The notes under the pieces are model-generated. The model did no database searches, was not told the origin of the DNA, and saw nothing but the letters and a program-made list of their open reading frames with translations. From Lentzea kentuckyensis (lineage in GTDB: Bacteria; Actinomycetota; Actinomycetes; Mycobacteriales; Pseudonocardiaceae), in contig NZ_MUYM01000036.1 in the NCBI RefSeq assembly GCF_002150765.1, positions 1-64,000 on the forward strand: a stretch of DNA of 64,000 bases, written 5' to 3'. Shown in pieces: positions 43,372 to 52,493 of the stretch (within the stretch, counting starts at the first letter, position 1; the number at the start of each line of letters is the position of its first letter). A program made the translations under genes and the position numbers.

Positions 43372-44430
43372 GTGCCCGACATCGTGGACGAGGTCGACGC
43401 GGAGGAATTGCTGGCAACCTTGCTCGGCTGCCCGCCGGAGATGCTGGACGTCAGCCTCGATCAGCTCCGCACCCTCGCCGTCGTGCACACGACCGGCACC
43501 GCACAGCGCGCCGCTCGCATCCTGGGCCGCGAGCAGTCAAGCGTGCAGAAGCAGCTGGACAATCTCAACCGCACCACAACCCGTCTCGTCGGCGAGGCGC
43601 TGGTGCTGAAACAGGGCCGGGGCAAGGACTTCCTCTTCACGCCGTCCGGCGAAGAGGTCGTCGCACTGGCGATCCAGACCTTGGCATCGTGGACCGACAG
43701 CCTGCACCGCAGCCGGAGACGCCTCGGCTCCACCGTCACCTTCGGCACCACGGAGTTCACCGTCGAGTTCCTCGGCACCGTCTGGCCCTCCCTGCGCGAG
43801 GACTTCGAGCGCCGCGACATCCACCTCAACATCGAGCACGTCCGCACCCGCGACCTCTGGCGCAAACTCGACGCCAAGAAAGTCGACATGGTCTGCGGCA
43901 GCTTCGCCGCCCGGCCCGGACAACCACCCGAACTCGACTACGACTTCCTCGAATGGCACCGAGAACGCGTCGCCCTGCTCACGAACCTCACCACCCGCGA
44001 ACTCCCCGACACTCCGGTGACCGCCGCGAAACTGCCAACCCTGCCACTGCTCGCGCCAACCGCCGGCTTGCTCGCCCAGTTCCTCGGCCGCTGGTACGGC
44101 CCCGACTACCGCGGCACCCTCAACGTCATCGCCGAGATCGACTCGCTCAACTACGGCCTCAACCTGCTCAACGCCGAACTCGCGCATGGATGCATGCTCA
44201 CGACGGAACGAGTCGCCGATGCCGTCCTCGAAGGACGATTGCCCGGTCGTGGCCTGCGCAAGATCAACCTCGCTGACGACTACGCACCTGCGCTCGAAAT
44301 CGTCACGGGCATCTTCGCCCGCAAGGGCGAGCGGAACCGCTACGCCGCCGACCATCCCCTCAACCTGTTGTGGCAAGCATTCGCGGCAGCAAGTCCAGCA
44401 GGCTCACTGCCCGCCACCCTGCCGGGTTAA
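43372..44430 (+). CDS. LysR-like transcriptional regulator
   Basis: A 352-aa regulator. The N-terminal winged helix (about 20-85) has DQLRTLAVVHTTGTAQRAARILGREQSSVQKQLDNLN, a LysR-type HTH pattern. The C-terminal half is a periplasmic-binding-like effector domain (STVTFGTTEFTVEFLGTVWP, later LPLLAPTAGLLAQFLGRWYG). It is longer than typical LysR proteins and diverged in sequence. GTG 43372 has GGGAGG five bases upstream; I prefer it to ATG 43219. Divergent orientation from the radical SAM cassette suggests it controls that cassette. Confidence 0.75.
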   Translation: MPDIVDEVDAEELLATLLGCPPEMLDVSLDQLRTLAVVHTTGTAQRAARILGREQSSVQKQLDNLNRTTTRLVGEALVLKQGRGKDFLFTPSGEEVVALAIQTLASWTDSLHRSRRRLGSTVTFGTTEFTVEFLGTVWPSLREDFERRDIHLNIEHVRTRDLWRKLDAKKVDMVCGSFAARPGQPPELDYDFLEWHRERVALLTNLTTRELPDTPVTAAKLPTLPLLAPTAGLLAQFLGRWYGPDYRGTLNVIAEIDSLNYGLNLLNAELAHGCMLTTERVADAVLEGRLPGRGLRKINLADDYAPALEIVTGIFARKGERNRYAADHPLNLLWQAFAAASPAGSLPATLPG

Positions 44431-44492
44431 GTCCAAACGCCACACGCGTCTAACCGAACATATGTGCGAAGACGGTGATAGGTTCTCGCGTC

Positions 44493-44822
44493 ATGGACCG
44501 GCAGCTTCTTGAATCGTCCCAAATGGACGGCAACCTCACTTACAGGTACGACTCGACCGGGCGGCCGATCGCCCTTCTGCCGGCGCGATGCAAGCTCGGA
44601 CGACACACCCTCGGCCACTCGGAGTTCCGTGCCGTTGTTCAGTATGGTGAGGCTCGCGTCAGCTGCCTGGCTTGCGCCACCGACACGGCCGACCACTTCT
44701 GGCGGCTGGCTGCTACTGCACCCACGCCCGAGCGAGCTGAGCTGTCCGAAGAGCTTTACTTCGATCTCGTCCTTCGCCGCTCCCAGCGAGCCATCACTGC
44801 GGCAGGTGGCCATGGCGCTTAG
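44493..44822 (+). CDS. Small hypothetical protein with cysteine/histidine motif
   Basis: A 109-aa protein with PARCKLGRHTLGH and VSCLACATDTADHFW, which could form a zinc site from Cys, His and a CxxC pair. No family is recognised. The start is uncertain (ATG 44493 or 44523; neither has a strong ribosome site). It overlaps the next gene by 11 bases, so the pair is probably translated together. Confidence 0.5.
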   Translation: MDRQLLESSQMDGNLTYRYDSTGRPIALLPARCKLGRHTLGHSEFRAVVQYGEARVSCLACATDTADHFWRLAATAPTPERAELSEELYFDLVLRRSQRAITAAGGHGA

Positions 44823-45120
44823 CAGTCCGTTCACCGCCTGGGAGGGCGATCAGATCCACGGCCGCAGACCCGTTCTCACGGGAGTCTCGGTGTGCCTCGA
44901 CCGCCTTTTCGCCCGGCCGCCTGGCGCCGAGAGGCATGTCATTCCGATCGGCCTCGAGCTGACCGGCTCCGTCAACGGGAGGCTCCACGGGCGTTTTCCC
45001 AGTGTCGACGGCGACTGGCTCGGCGTCGTGAACTACGAGATCAGTTATGCCGACGGCCGCAACGACAAGCTGTATCTGGTCGACCAGTTGGTGCCGTTCC
45101 ACGTACTGCGGAAGCTCTAG
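44812..45120 (+). CDS. Small hypothetical protein
   Basis: A 102-aa protein that overlaps the end of the gene before it. The segment LELTGSVNGRLHGRFPSVDGDWLGVVNYEISYADGR has a repeated beta-strand character. No family is known to me. The overlap and codon bias support it as real. Confidence 0.5.
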   Translation: MALSSPFTAWEGDQIHGRRPVLTGVSVCLDRLFARPPGAERHVIPIGLELTGSVNGRLHGRFPSVDGDWLGVVNYEISYADGRNDKLYLVDQLVPFHVLRKL

Positions 45121-45200
45121 CCAGCCCGGTCACGCGGGCATGCACGGGCAGTCGCGCTCTCGCTACACGCAAGTCCTGCCCTGGTATCCGACGAAACGGT

Positions 45201-45968
45201 CTAACGTGCTCCGAACTCCGGCGGACGCTGCCACTCATCGCTGCCGGAGTAGTTCATCCACATGTCGAGGCCGTCGCCGCCTACCGTCACGAACCACGAG
45301 CCGTCGTCCTGCTTGATCAGCCGACGAACCCGCTTGCCCTCGACGAGCAGCAACAGCTCGAACGCCCACTCGTACCAGACCGGCTGCCGCGCCTCGGCCC
45401 ATACGTGAAACACCTCAACGTCTCCGGCGGCCAGTTTCAACGCCAGTGGCCCTTTCGGCGATCCGTCCTTGCCGTGCCACGTGACGACCGGCGGCGATCC
45501 CCAGTCAAGATCGATGCTAAATCGGCGGGGCTCGACCGAGGCACCACCGGTGCCGCGGGCCAGGATCGCACCGCGGGTCACAGGCACTGCCCGATGTACG
45601 TGCACGAGGATGTTCTCGATGACAACCGCTGCTTCCACCCTTGCCTGCAGAGTGATTTTGAGCGGCGTCCGGTACGCGTCGAACGCGTTTTGCGCGCGAA
45701 CCCATGTCGACCAGGTGTCGCGGTCAGGAGGGATCTGACCGCTCAGCCGCAAAGGGTCGTCGATGTAGACGACTTCACCGACCCAGTCCGGCATTCCAGC
45801 CCAGATGATCGACCTGTCGCGCTCGCAATGGGTGATCAGCGGATCGACGTTCCAAGCTCGTCGCGAATGCTTCTCGAGCCAGGCGATGTGCGGGCGCACC
45901 AGTGCTCCGAGCGGCGCGCCGACCGCAACTCCCAGCAACGCGCCGACGATGAGCTCCGGGACATTCAT
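45201..45968 (-). CDS. Hypothetical membrane-anchored protein
   Basis: A 255-aa protein with one N-terminal membrane helix (PELIVGALLGVAVGAPLGALV) and a soluble beta-rich domain behind it (VEAAVVIENILVHVHRAVPVTRGAIL). No known family by eye. ATG 45968 directly precedes the helix; the longer frame to 46073 is less likely. It converges with the small-gene pair to its left. Confidence 0.5.
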   Translation of the reverse strand: MNVPELIVGALLGVAVGAPLGALVRPHIAWLEKHSRRAWNVDPLITHCERDRSIIWAGMPDWVGEVVYIDDPLRLSGQIPPDRDTWSTWVRAQNAFDAYRTPLKITLQARVEAAVVIENILVHVHRAVPVTRGAILARGTGGASVEPRRFSIDLDWGSPPVVTWHGKDGSPKGPLALKLAAGDVEVFHVWAEARQPVWYEWAFELLLLVEGKRVRRLIKQDDGSWFVTVGGDGLDMWMNYSGSDEWQRPPEFGAR

Positions 45969-46169
45969 CCAACGAGTATGAGCCGGACCCGCTGCCTGCG
46001 ACCTTGACGTCCTGTTGCAGAACGCGTCGCACAGGTGTTCGATTAGCTGCGTAAGGCCCAGGTCATTGGACAAGTCGTCCCCTGAGCGGGCACAGCTGGA
46101 GCCGATAGGGAAGGATCACGCCGTGCCAACCGCCCCCAGCCCACGCCCCGCAGCTATGAGCCGGTCGCG

Positions 46170-46781
46170 ATGATGTCTCCGCTGGCTAACACGGTGCAGG
46201 TGAAGCCGGGCACGGCCCTTGAACTGAAGGACTCGCGCTCCTCGCGAGTACGGATCTTCGGCACAACCGCCACGATCGTTCATCGCCGTGACGATGTTGA
46301 GCACGAACGGCGGCGCAGTTGCGGCCTGGCAGACATCAAGTCGATGGAGCTGCTCGATGTGCTGTTGGATCTTCCTGTAGGCGCGGCGATACCTCGATCG
46401 TCGCTAAGCCCAGCCGTCCTTCGTGTGCTGCATCGTGCGCCGGACGGCGTTGTGCAGTTCAACGACACGTCGGTCACCCGCCTCGCAGCGCAGGCGGTTA
46501 CGCCGGTGCTTGCCGTTGTGTACGCGTCGAGCTGGCGCGACGGCTTGGAACGCGCCTCGGAGTTCGCCTCCTATTTGCCGCGGATGTTCGTCGTGCCGGA
46601 GGCGCCTTCGAGTTCGGAGGAGGCGCTGGCGGAGGCTTCCTGGTACGGGGTTGGTGTGGCGGTCGGACCGCGATCCGCGCCCACGACAGTGCTCGAACCC
46701 GAGCCGCTCGCCGACTGGCAGCCCACAACCGCGTGGTGGTGGTTCTGCGAGCAGGTCTACCGGCACACCCTCAACGGCTGA
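46170..46781 (+). CDS. Hypothetical protein
   Basis: A 203-aa protein with no family that I recognise; the central part (SMELLDVLLDLPVGAAIPRSSL) and AVTPVLAVVYASSWRDGLERAS look alpha/beta. The start is uncertain: ATG 46170 lacks a clear ribosome site. It lies three bases from the end of the convergent TGT-like gene, so they meet tail to tail. Confidence 0.45.
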   Translation: MMSPLANTVQVKPGTALELKDSRSSRVRIFGTTATIVHRRDDVEHERRRSCGLADIKSMELLDVLLDLPVGAAIPRSSLSPAVLRVLHRAPDGVVQFNDTSVTRLAAQAVTPVLAVVYASSWRDGLERASEFASYLPRMFVVPEAPSSSEEALAEASWYGVGVAVGPRSAPTTVLEPEPLADWQPTTAWWWFCEQVYRHTLNG

Positions 46782-46784
46782 CGA

Positions 46785-47972
46785 TCAGACCTGATCAGTG
46801 AGCCAGAGCGGCAGGTCGGCCCACACCGTTAGCGGCACCTGAGGCTTGATCGGCTTCGCCCGCTTGAGCTGTTTGGTGAACATCTCGTGATACTTCACCG
46901 CATTGCTGCAGACGTTCCGCCAGTACTGCGCCCGCAGCCGCATGGTCGGAGCGCCTATCAAGTTCTCCGCGTAGGGAGACCACGTCGCGACAGAGTGGGC
47001 CATGGCCTCGTTCCAGTCCGATCGCCTTTGGAGCCGGGACAACCGCTGGCCACCACACACGTCGCACGGGCACTGCGGCACCAGGTTCTGCCTGGCACCG
47101 AAGATCTTCATCAACTTGCTGCCCCTCCACCAGCACATCAGCTCTGGCACCAGGACGCTGGGCGACTGATCGCGGACGATGAACTCGTCGGGCTGTGGCG
47201 GTTCAACGGCATGACGTACCTTGCCTCCTGTGCCGACCGCTCCCGCGAACGCGCCGTGCGCAACGAGGTCGAACGCGTTGAAGTCGGTTCGCATTGGGAG
47301 GAGGTCGACCGTCGCAGCGAGCATCCGCAAGTTGGGGATGATGCGGCGCGCGGCCTGGTCCAGCGGGTCGAGCTGTCCGCCCAGGACGAGGCCGATCGGG
47401 CACTCCGCGTCGACGAGGATAGCCGTGACCTGACGGATGTACCTGCGGTCCAGCAGCGAGACGTCGAGCGGCACGGCGAAGATGACATCGTTGCGGCCGA
47501 GTGCCTTCACCTGTCGGGCGGCGGCCTTCAGCGAGTCGGTGTCGCCGGCCGTCACGAACTTGGTCGGCGTGATCGCGGCCGGAGCTCCAGCTATCAACTG
47601 CTGGTTGAGTTGCTCGTCGAGCGTCATGGGCAGCAGCTGGTCCTCAGGGAACCAGAACGGCGCCTCGGGGGTGGCGAGATGGTTCTCGTAGGCTGCGGGG
47701 TCCACGAGCACCACGCCGTTGTAACCGGAGTCCTCAAGTAGCCGCATCCGGCCGTTGGTGTTCGCGCCGGCCAGGATGAATCCGCCTCGGTCCAGGCTGA
47801 CGTGCGGCTCCAGGTTCGGCACCTGGCTCGGACGCGCGTAGACCAGCATGCGGTTGAGCAAAACGCCAACGCTGCCTGCCGGGCGCCGCGGCGATGCGCG
47901 GTCGGCGAGCTGTGCGAGCGCGGTCTGCGCGTCGTCGCTCGACGGGGTGCTCATGCCCTCCACGTCAGTCAT
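46785..47972 (-). CDS. TGT/DpdA-like TIM-barrel protein (tentative)
   Basis: A 395-aa protein. Near the C terminus it has CPCDVCGG: Cys301-x-Cys303-x2-Cys306 and His326. The order is that of the zinc site of tRNA-guanine transglycosylases (E. coli Cys302, Cys304, Cys307, His333), with a shorter gap before His. Before it lie PIGLVLGG and FDLVAHGAFAGAVGTGG, similar to the barrel strands around the catalytic Asp. The family exchanges guanine for 7-deazaguanines in tRNA, or in DNA (DpdA). No preQ0 synthesis or dpd genes are in the window. ATG 47972 overlaps the stop of the XRE-ImmA gene by eight bases. Enzyme activity is an inference. Confidence 0.5.
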   Translation of the reverse strand: MTDVEGMSTPSSDDAQTALAQLADRASPRRPAGSVGVLLNRMLVYARPSQVPNLEPHVSLDRGGFILAGANTNGRMRLLEDSGYNGVVLVDPAAYENHLATPEAPFWFPEDQLLPMTLDEQLNQQLIAGAPAAITPTKFVTAGDTDSLKAAARQVKALGRNDVIFAVPLDVSLLDRRYIRQVTAILVDAECPIGLVLGGQLDPLDQAARRIIPNLRMLAATVDLLPMRTDFNAFDLVAHGAFAGAVGTGGKVRHAVEPPQPDEFIVRDQSPSVLVPELMCWWRGSKLMKIFGARQNLVPQCPCDVCGGQRLSRLQRRSDWNEAMAHSVATWSPYAENLIGAPTMRLRAQYWRNVCSNAVKYHEMFTKQLKRAKPIKPQVPLTVWADLPLWLTDQV

Positions 47973-49059
47973 CGACAACCCCCAGGAGCTCGTCGCCCAG
48001 CATCGCGCGGAGCTTGACCGAGGTCGTGCCAGCCACCGCGGCCGCCGCTTCAACACCGCCCGCGGAGTCGATCGACGCCTTCAACAACGCCGGCACGAAC
48101 GTCGCTTTCTCGGGCGGAAGCGGCTCGGGTTCGGTCTTCTTCCATCCCAACGCGGAGATCTGCGTGTTCAGCGTGCGGTAGCGCGAGTCGGTGATCACAC
48201 CGAGATCGACCGCCCGACGCAACAACGCGGCAGCGGAGATCCGCCAACGCGCCTTCAGCTGCAGCAGCCGCGTCGGCGTGATCGGAGCGGACATCAGCTC
48301 CGGCCGAATCTGAGCAGCGGGAGCCAGGAACTCGCTCGCGAACGCCTGGGCCATCTCCTCCGCGTCCATGTCGAGCGCCGGCGTACAGGCGATATGGCCA
48401 AGCTCGTGCGCCTGAGTAAACCGCTGACGGTCCGCCGAAGCATCAGTGTTGATCACGAACAGAGGCGCCTCGCCAGGCGGGTGCAAGCTGGTCGCGTCCA
48501 CCTCTCGCCCTCCCAGCGACATCGGCACCACCAGCGCGCCGACCTTCTCCACCACTTCGGTGACGGATGCGATCGGCCCATCCGCGAGCTCAAGCGAGCG
48601 TCGAAGCGCCCGCGCGGCGTCCTCCGGACTGTCGATGCCACCGACCTGCATAGGCGCCAGCGTGAACTCCCGTGGCTCCACGGTAGATCCGGACGCAAGC
48701 CTCCGCAGGAAGAGACGCAGCAGGTTGACCTGTGCGTGGAGCTTGCGAAGCGTCGATGCCTTCGTCGAAGCGCGGTTGCGGTGGTACATGCACCCGTCAC
48801 CCAGCGCCCACAGCTTGGCGTCGCCCGCCAGGAAGTCCGGGGTGACTTCGAGTGCAGTGCCGAACAGCTCCAGGCGATCACCCGACACCGACAAGGCGCC
48901 CTTCTCCACCCGCGATACGTAGCCCTGGCTGATCTCCGGGTCGGCATTCGACAAGCGGGTCAGTTCCACGGCGAGCTGCTTCTGCGTCCATCCGAGTGCT
49001 TCGCGCGCGGCGACCAGGAGTTCCGGGTTACCGTCACCGGTCACGAGGTACGCACTCAT
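47965..49059 (-). CDS. XRE regulator fused to ImmA/IrrE metalloprotease
   Basis: A 364-aa protein with an XRE helix-turn-helix (about 15-60, REALGWTQKQLAVELTR) and a C-terminal ImmA/IrrE-type (DUF955) metallopeptidase domain: zinc motif HELGH at 218-222 and ASEFLAP (third ligand Glu243) later. Such proteins cleave repressors or act as regulator-toxin modules in phage, conjugative elements and stress response. No Shine-Dalgarno precedes ATG 49059, so the mRNA may be leaderless. It is coupled to the TGT-like gene. Confidence 0.9.
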   Translation of the reverse strand: MSAYLVTGDGNPELLVAAREALGWTQKQLAVELTRLSNADPEISQGYVSRVEKGALSVSGDRLELFGTALEVTPDFLAGDAKLWALGDGCMYHRNRASTKASTLRKLHAQVNLLRLFLRRLASGSTVEPREFTLAPMQVGGIDSPEDAARALRRSLELADGPIASVTEVVEKVGALVVPMSLGGREVDATSLHPPGEAPLFVINTDASADRQRFTQAHELGHIACTPALDMDAEEMAQAFASEFLAPAAQIRPELMSAPITPTRLLQLKARWRISAAALLRRAVDLGVITDSRYRTLNTQISALGWKKTEPEPLPPEKATFVPALLKASIDSAGGVEAAAAVAGTTSVKLRAMLGDELLGVVDD

Positions 49060-49119
49060 GCAGGAAAAGATACGCAGAAATATTCCGAGTGTCCACAGAT
49101 GGCTGGCAAGGGGGTCTTG

Positions 49120-49329
49120 ATGAGCCGGTTCGTCAGCGACATCCGCGACGCCGTCAGCCGCGGTGACCTGCCGAGAAAGTTCCGCCCGAACGACGTTCGC
49201 CGAGCCTGTCCCGGCTGGGCCGACCACACCTACGGCGTCTTCCTGCCGAAGCACCGCCGAGGCAACCCCGGCGGCTACACGGCTTACTTCGAGAGGCACT
49301 CAGACGGGAGCTACAGCCTCATCTCCTGA
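49120..49329 (+). CDS. Small hypothetical protein divergent from XRE-ImmA
   Basis: A 69-aa protein; ATG 49120 has GGGGG seven bases ahead. The product has CPGWADHTYGVFLPKHRRGNP and a beta-strand-like end, with no signal peptide. It is divergent from the XRE-ImmA gene across a 60-base gap that must hold both promoters. Its 3' end overlaps the carbamate kinase gene by 19 bases on opposite strands. The upstream in-frame sequence overlapping XRE-ImmA is not coding. Confidence 0.5.
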   Translation: MSRFVSDIRDAVSRGDLPRKFRPNDVRRACPGWADHTYGVFLPKHRRGNPGGYTAYFERHSDGSYSLIS

Positions 49330-50243
49330 GTTTCCGCGATCTTCACCGGCCCAATGGTCGTACCCGCTGCACCTTGCAGGATCGCCTCAGCGTCAGTGAG
49401 CGCACCAATCGCAGCTGTCGAACCGCTCGCCGCGACGAACCGGCGACACGCTTCGATCTTCGGCCCCATCGAGCCGGCAGGGAACGTCAACTGTTCCAGT
49501 TCTTCCACTGCGAGGTGGCGTAGCGGTTCAGCGTCGGGCAGGCCGAAGTCAGTCATCACGGCTGGCACGTCGGTGAGCAGGAGCAGGCGGTCAGCTTTCA
49601 GCGCGATCGCGAGTTCGGCCGAGGTGAGGTCCTTGTCCACGACCGCTTCGACGCCGTGCAGTTGCCCGTTGTCGACGACGGGTGCTCCTCCCCCACCAGC
49701 ACAGACGACGACCGTGCCGCTGCTCACCAACTGCTCGATGGACTCCTGTTCGACGAGTCGGACAGGCTCGGGTGAAGGCACCACACGGCGCCAGTGTGAG
49801 CCGTCCGCGGACATGGTCCAGCTGTTCTGCTCGGCGAGCTCGTCGACCTGGGCGCGGTCGTAGATCGGACCGATGAATTTGGTCGGCGAACCGAATGCGG
49901 GATCTGTCTTGTCGACGACGGTCTGGGTCACGACGGCGAGGACCGGTTTGCGGACGCCTGCGTTGCGCAGCGACTGGGCCAGCCAGTAGCCGATCATGCC
50001 CTGGGTTTCGGCGCCGAGGGTGTCAAGCGGATACGGACGGGTCAACGACGGATCGGCTTCGCTTTCTAGTGCGAGCAGGCCGATTTGCGGGCCGTTGCCG
50101 TGGCACACCACGAGTTCGTGTTCGGCGGCGAGCGGCGCGAGGGCTCGCGCCGCTGCTTCGACGTGGTGGAGCTGGACGGTGGCGTCTGCACGTTCGCCGC
50201 GCATGAGCAGGGCGTTGCCTCCGAGTGCGACGACGATGCGCAT
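49311..50243 (-). CDS. arcC: Carbamate kinase
   Basis: A 310-aa carbamate kinase: MRIVVALGGNALL at the N terminus, CHGNGPQIGLLALES, GMIGYWLAQSL and VVVCAGGGGAPVV are all family hallmarks. It converts carbamoyl phosphate and ADP to ATP, ammonia and CO2, the energy-yielding last step of the arginine deiminase pathway. ATG 50243 shares a base with the arcB stop (TGATG). It is the last gene of arcDABC. Confidence 0.95.
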   Translation of the reverse strand: MRIVVALGGNALLMRGERADATVQLHHVEAAARALAPLAAEHELVVCHGNGPQIGLLALESEADPSLTRPYPLDTLGAETQGMIGYWLAQSLRNAGVRKPVLAVVTQTVVDKTDPAFGSPTKFIGPIYDRAQVDELAEQNSWTMSADGSHWRRVVPSPEPVRLVEQESIEQLVSSGTVVVCAGGGGAPVVDNGQLHGVEAVVDKDLTSAELAIALKADRLLLLTDVPAVMTDFGLPDAEPLRHLAVEELEQLTFPAGSMGPKIEACRRFVAASGSTAAIGALTDAEAILQGAAGTTIGPVKIAETQEMRL

Positions 50244-51235
50244 CAGGAGGCCAGCCCGGCGACGATGACCGCCTTGATGGTGTGGAGGCGGTTCTCGGCC
50301 TGGTCGAAGACGACCGAGGCAGGCGAGGAGAACACCTCGTCGGTGACTTCGGCGCCGTCGAGGCCGTACTGGTCGTGGACTCGGCGGCCGACGGTTGTGG
50401 TGCGGTCGTGGATGGAAGGCAGGCAGTGCAGGAACTTCGTGTCGGGGTTGCCGGTGGCCTTCATGAGCTCGGCGGTGACGCGGTAGGGCGTGAGCAGGGG
50501 CACGCGGGTGTCCCAGGCCTCGGGTGAGTCCCCCATGCTGACCCAGACGTCGGTGTAGATGAAGTCGACGCCGGCGACGGCGTGTTCGGGGTCGTCGGTG
50601 ACGAGCACGCGAGCGCCGCTTTCCGCGGCCAGTTCGTGGGCCTTGGCGATCACGTCGGCCGGTGGCTGCAGCTGGATGGGGGCGGCGATGCGGACGTCCA
50701 TGCCGAGCAGAGCGCCGGTGGTGAGCAGGGAGCGGGCGACGTTGTTGTGGCCGTCCCCGACGAAGGCGAACTTGATGTCCTCGACCTGGCCGTTGAAGTT
50801 CTCGGTCATGGTGAGGACGTCGGCGAGCATCTGGGTGGGGTGCCAGGAGTCGGTCAGGCCGTTCCACACGGGCACGCCGGCGTGCTCGGCCAGCGTCTCG
50901 ACGGTGTCCTGGGCGAAACCGCGGAACTCGATGGCGTCGAACATGCGGCCGAGGACCTTGGCGGTGTCCGGAATGGACTCCTCACGGCCCATGTGGGAGC
51001 CGGTGGGATCGAGGTAGGTGACGTGGGCGCCCTGGTCATGGGCAGCGACCTCGAAGGCACAGCGGGTGCGGGTCGAGCTCTTCTCGAAGACCAGGGCGAT
51101 GTTCTTGCCCTTCAGCAGCGGGTGTTCGGTGTGGGACGCCTTGGCGCGCTTCAGTCCGCGAGCCTGGGAGACGAGGTCGAGGAACGTCTCCTTGGTGAGG
51201 TCGAGTTCCTTGAGCAGTGAGCCGGGGTGGCGCAT
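50243..51235 (-). CDS. arcB: Ornithine carbamoyltransferase (catabolic context)
   Basis: A 330-aa transcarbamylase with SSTRTRCAFE (carbamoyl-phosphate site), SWHPTQMLAD, DVWVSMGDS (ornithine type) and HCLPS near the C terminus. In this operon it works in the catabolic direction, splitting citrulline to ornithine and carbamoyl phosphate. AAAGGACC precedes ATG 51235. It is 13 bases downstream of arcA. Confidence 0.95.
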   Translation of the reverse strand: MRHPGSLLKELDLTKETFLDLVSQARGLKRAKASHTEHPLLKGKNIALVFEKSSTRTRCAFEVAAHDQGAHVTYLDPTGSHMGREESIPDTAKVLGRMFDAIEFRGFAQDTVETLAEHAGVPVWNGLTDSWHPTQMLADVLTMTENFNGQVEDIKFAFVGDGHNNVARSLLTTGALLGMDVRIAAPIQLQPPADVIAKAHELAAESGARVLVTDDPEHAVAGVDFIYTDVWVSMGDSPEAWDTRVPLLTPYRVTAELMKATGNPDTKFLHCLPSIHDRTTTVGRRVHDQYGLDGAEVTDEVFSSPASVVFDQAENRLHTIKAVIVAGLAS

Positions 51236-51248
51236 CGGGGTGGTCCTT

Positions 51249-52493
51249 TCAGATTCCGTCGCGCTGGATCGGGCAGGTCATGCAGCGGGCGCCGCCGCGG
51301 CCGCGGCCGAGTTCGTTGCCGGGGATGGAGATGACCTCGATGCCGTGGTCAGCGAGCATGGAGTTGGTGACGGTGTTGCGCTCGTAACCGACGACGACGC
51401 CGGGTGCGAGCGCGAGGAAGTTGTTGGCGTCGTCCCACTGTTCGCGTTCGGCGGCGCGGGCGTCTTCGTCTGCGCACAGCACGCGCAGCCGGTCGACACC
51501 GAGCAGATCGGCGATCGTTTCGAACACTGAGGACCGCTCCTGCACCCGCAGGCCGGCCGAGCTGCGCTCGACGACCTCTTCCGCGTCGGCGGGGGTGATC
51601 ACCCATGTCTTGAGCGTCTCGGGGTCGAGGCCGGGGTACCGGATGAAAGTCTCCAGATCGAGCATGGTCATGACCGTGTCGAGGTGCATGAGGGCGTGGG
51701 AGCGAGGAAGTTGCACGGCGATCACGGAACTCGCCTGCCCGGTGCGGAACAGTTCGCGCGCCAGGATTTCCACTCCCATCGAGGTGGTCCGTTCCCCCAT
51801 GCCGATCAGCACGGTGCCGCGCCCGAGGACGAGAATGTCGCCGCCTTCCAGCGTTGCGGGCTGGTGGTTGGCGTCGTCGGCGCCGTAGTAGATCGGGAAC
51901 ATCGCGTCGGCGAACATCGGGTGGAAGCGGTAGATCGCCTGACAGTGCAGGGATTCGCGGCGGCGCGCGGCTTTCGCCATCGGGTTGATGGTGACGCCGC
52001 CATAGATCCACGCCGAGCTGTCGCGCGGGAAGAGTGTGTTGGGCAGCGGCGGCAGAACGAAGTCGTCCAGTCCGAGGCTGTTCCAGCGCAGGCTCGGCAC
52101 GCCGAGTGGAGACAGGTCGGCACGGGTCACGCCACCGACGAGAAGCTCAGCGAACGTCGGGGCGTCGACCTTCTCCGCGAACTCCCGCACCGGGCCGGCA
52201 AGCGTCGGTCCGAGCAGCTCAGGGGTGCAGACGCGGTCCAGCACGAACGAGCGGGCTTCTGGCAGCGCCAGGGTTTCAGCGAGCAAGGTGCCGGTGTGGT
52301 GCACGGTGATGCCGCGCTGACGCAGTTTCGCGGCGAAGGTGTCGTGTTCCTCCTGGGCCTTCGAGGCCCAGAGCACGTCGTCGAACAACAGCTCGTCGCA
52401 GTTGCGCGGGGTGAGCCTGCTCAGTTCCAGGCCTGGGCGGTGCACGATCACCTGACGCAGCGCGCCGACTTCCGATCCAACTCCGAGGTTCAT
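51249..52493 (-). CDS. arcA: Arginine deiminase
   Basis: A 414-aa arginine deiminase: LFDDVLW near residue 40, EGGDILVLGRG (catalytic Asp/Glu region), MHLDTVMTMLD (His) and the C-terminal nucleophile in GGARCMTCP. It turns arginine into citrulline and ammonia. ATG 52493 overlaps the stop of the antiporter gene (ATGA); the frame running on to 53543 lies in the antiporter gene and is not used. Confidence 0.95.
   Translation of the reverse strand: MNLGVGSEVGALRQVIVHRPGLELSRLTPRNCDELLFDDVLWASKAQEEHDTFAAKLRQRGITVHHTGTLLAETLALPEARSFVLDRVCTPELLGPTLAGPVREFAEKVDAPTFAELLVGGVTRADLSPLGVPSLRWNSLGLDDFVLPPLPNTLFPRDSSAWIYGGVTINPMAKAARRRESLHCQAIYRFHPMFADAMFPIYYGADDANHQPATLEGGDILVLGRGTVLIGMGERTTSMGVEILARELFRTGQASSVIAVQLPRSHALMHLDTVMTMLDLETFIRYPGLDPETLKTWVITPADAEEVVERSSAGLRVQERSSVFETIADLLGVDRLRVLCADEDARAAEREQWDDANNFLALAPGVVVGYERNTVTNSMLADHGIEVISIPGNELGRGRGGARCMTCPIQRDGI

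Noticed and set aside
47848..49119. Long plus-strand open frame antisense to the XRE-ImmA gene
   Set aside because: Typical high-GC shadow frame of Arg-rich composition; only the last 69 codons from 49120 have a ribosome site and plausible protein character.
50244..50867. Apparent N-terminal extension of carbamate kinase
   Set aside because: It is an alternate frame of arcB with low-complexity His/Arg-rich content; the enzyme fold begins at 50243.
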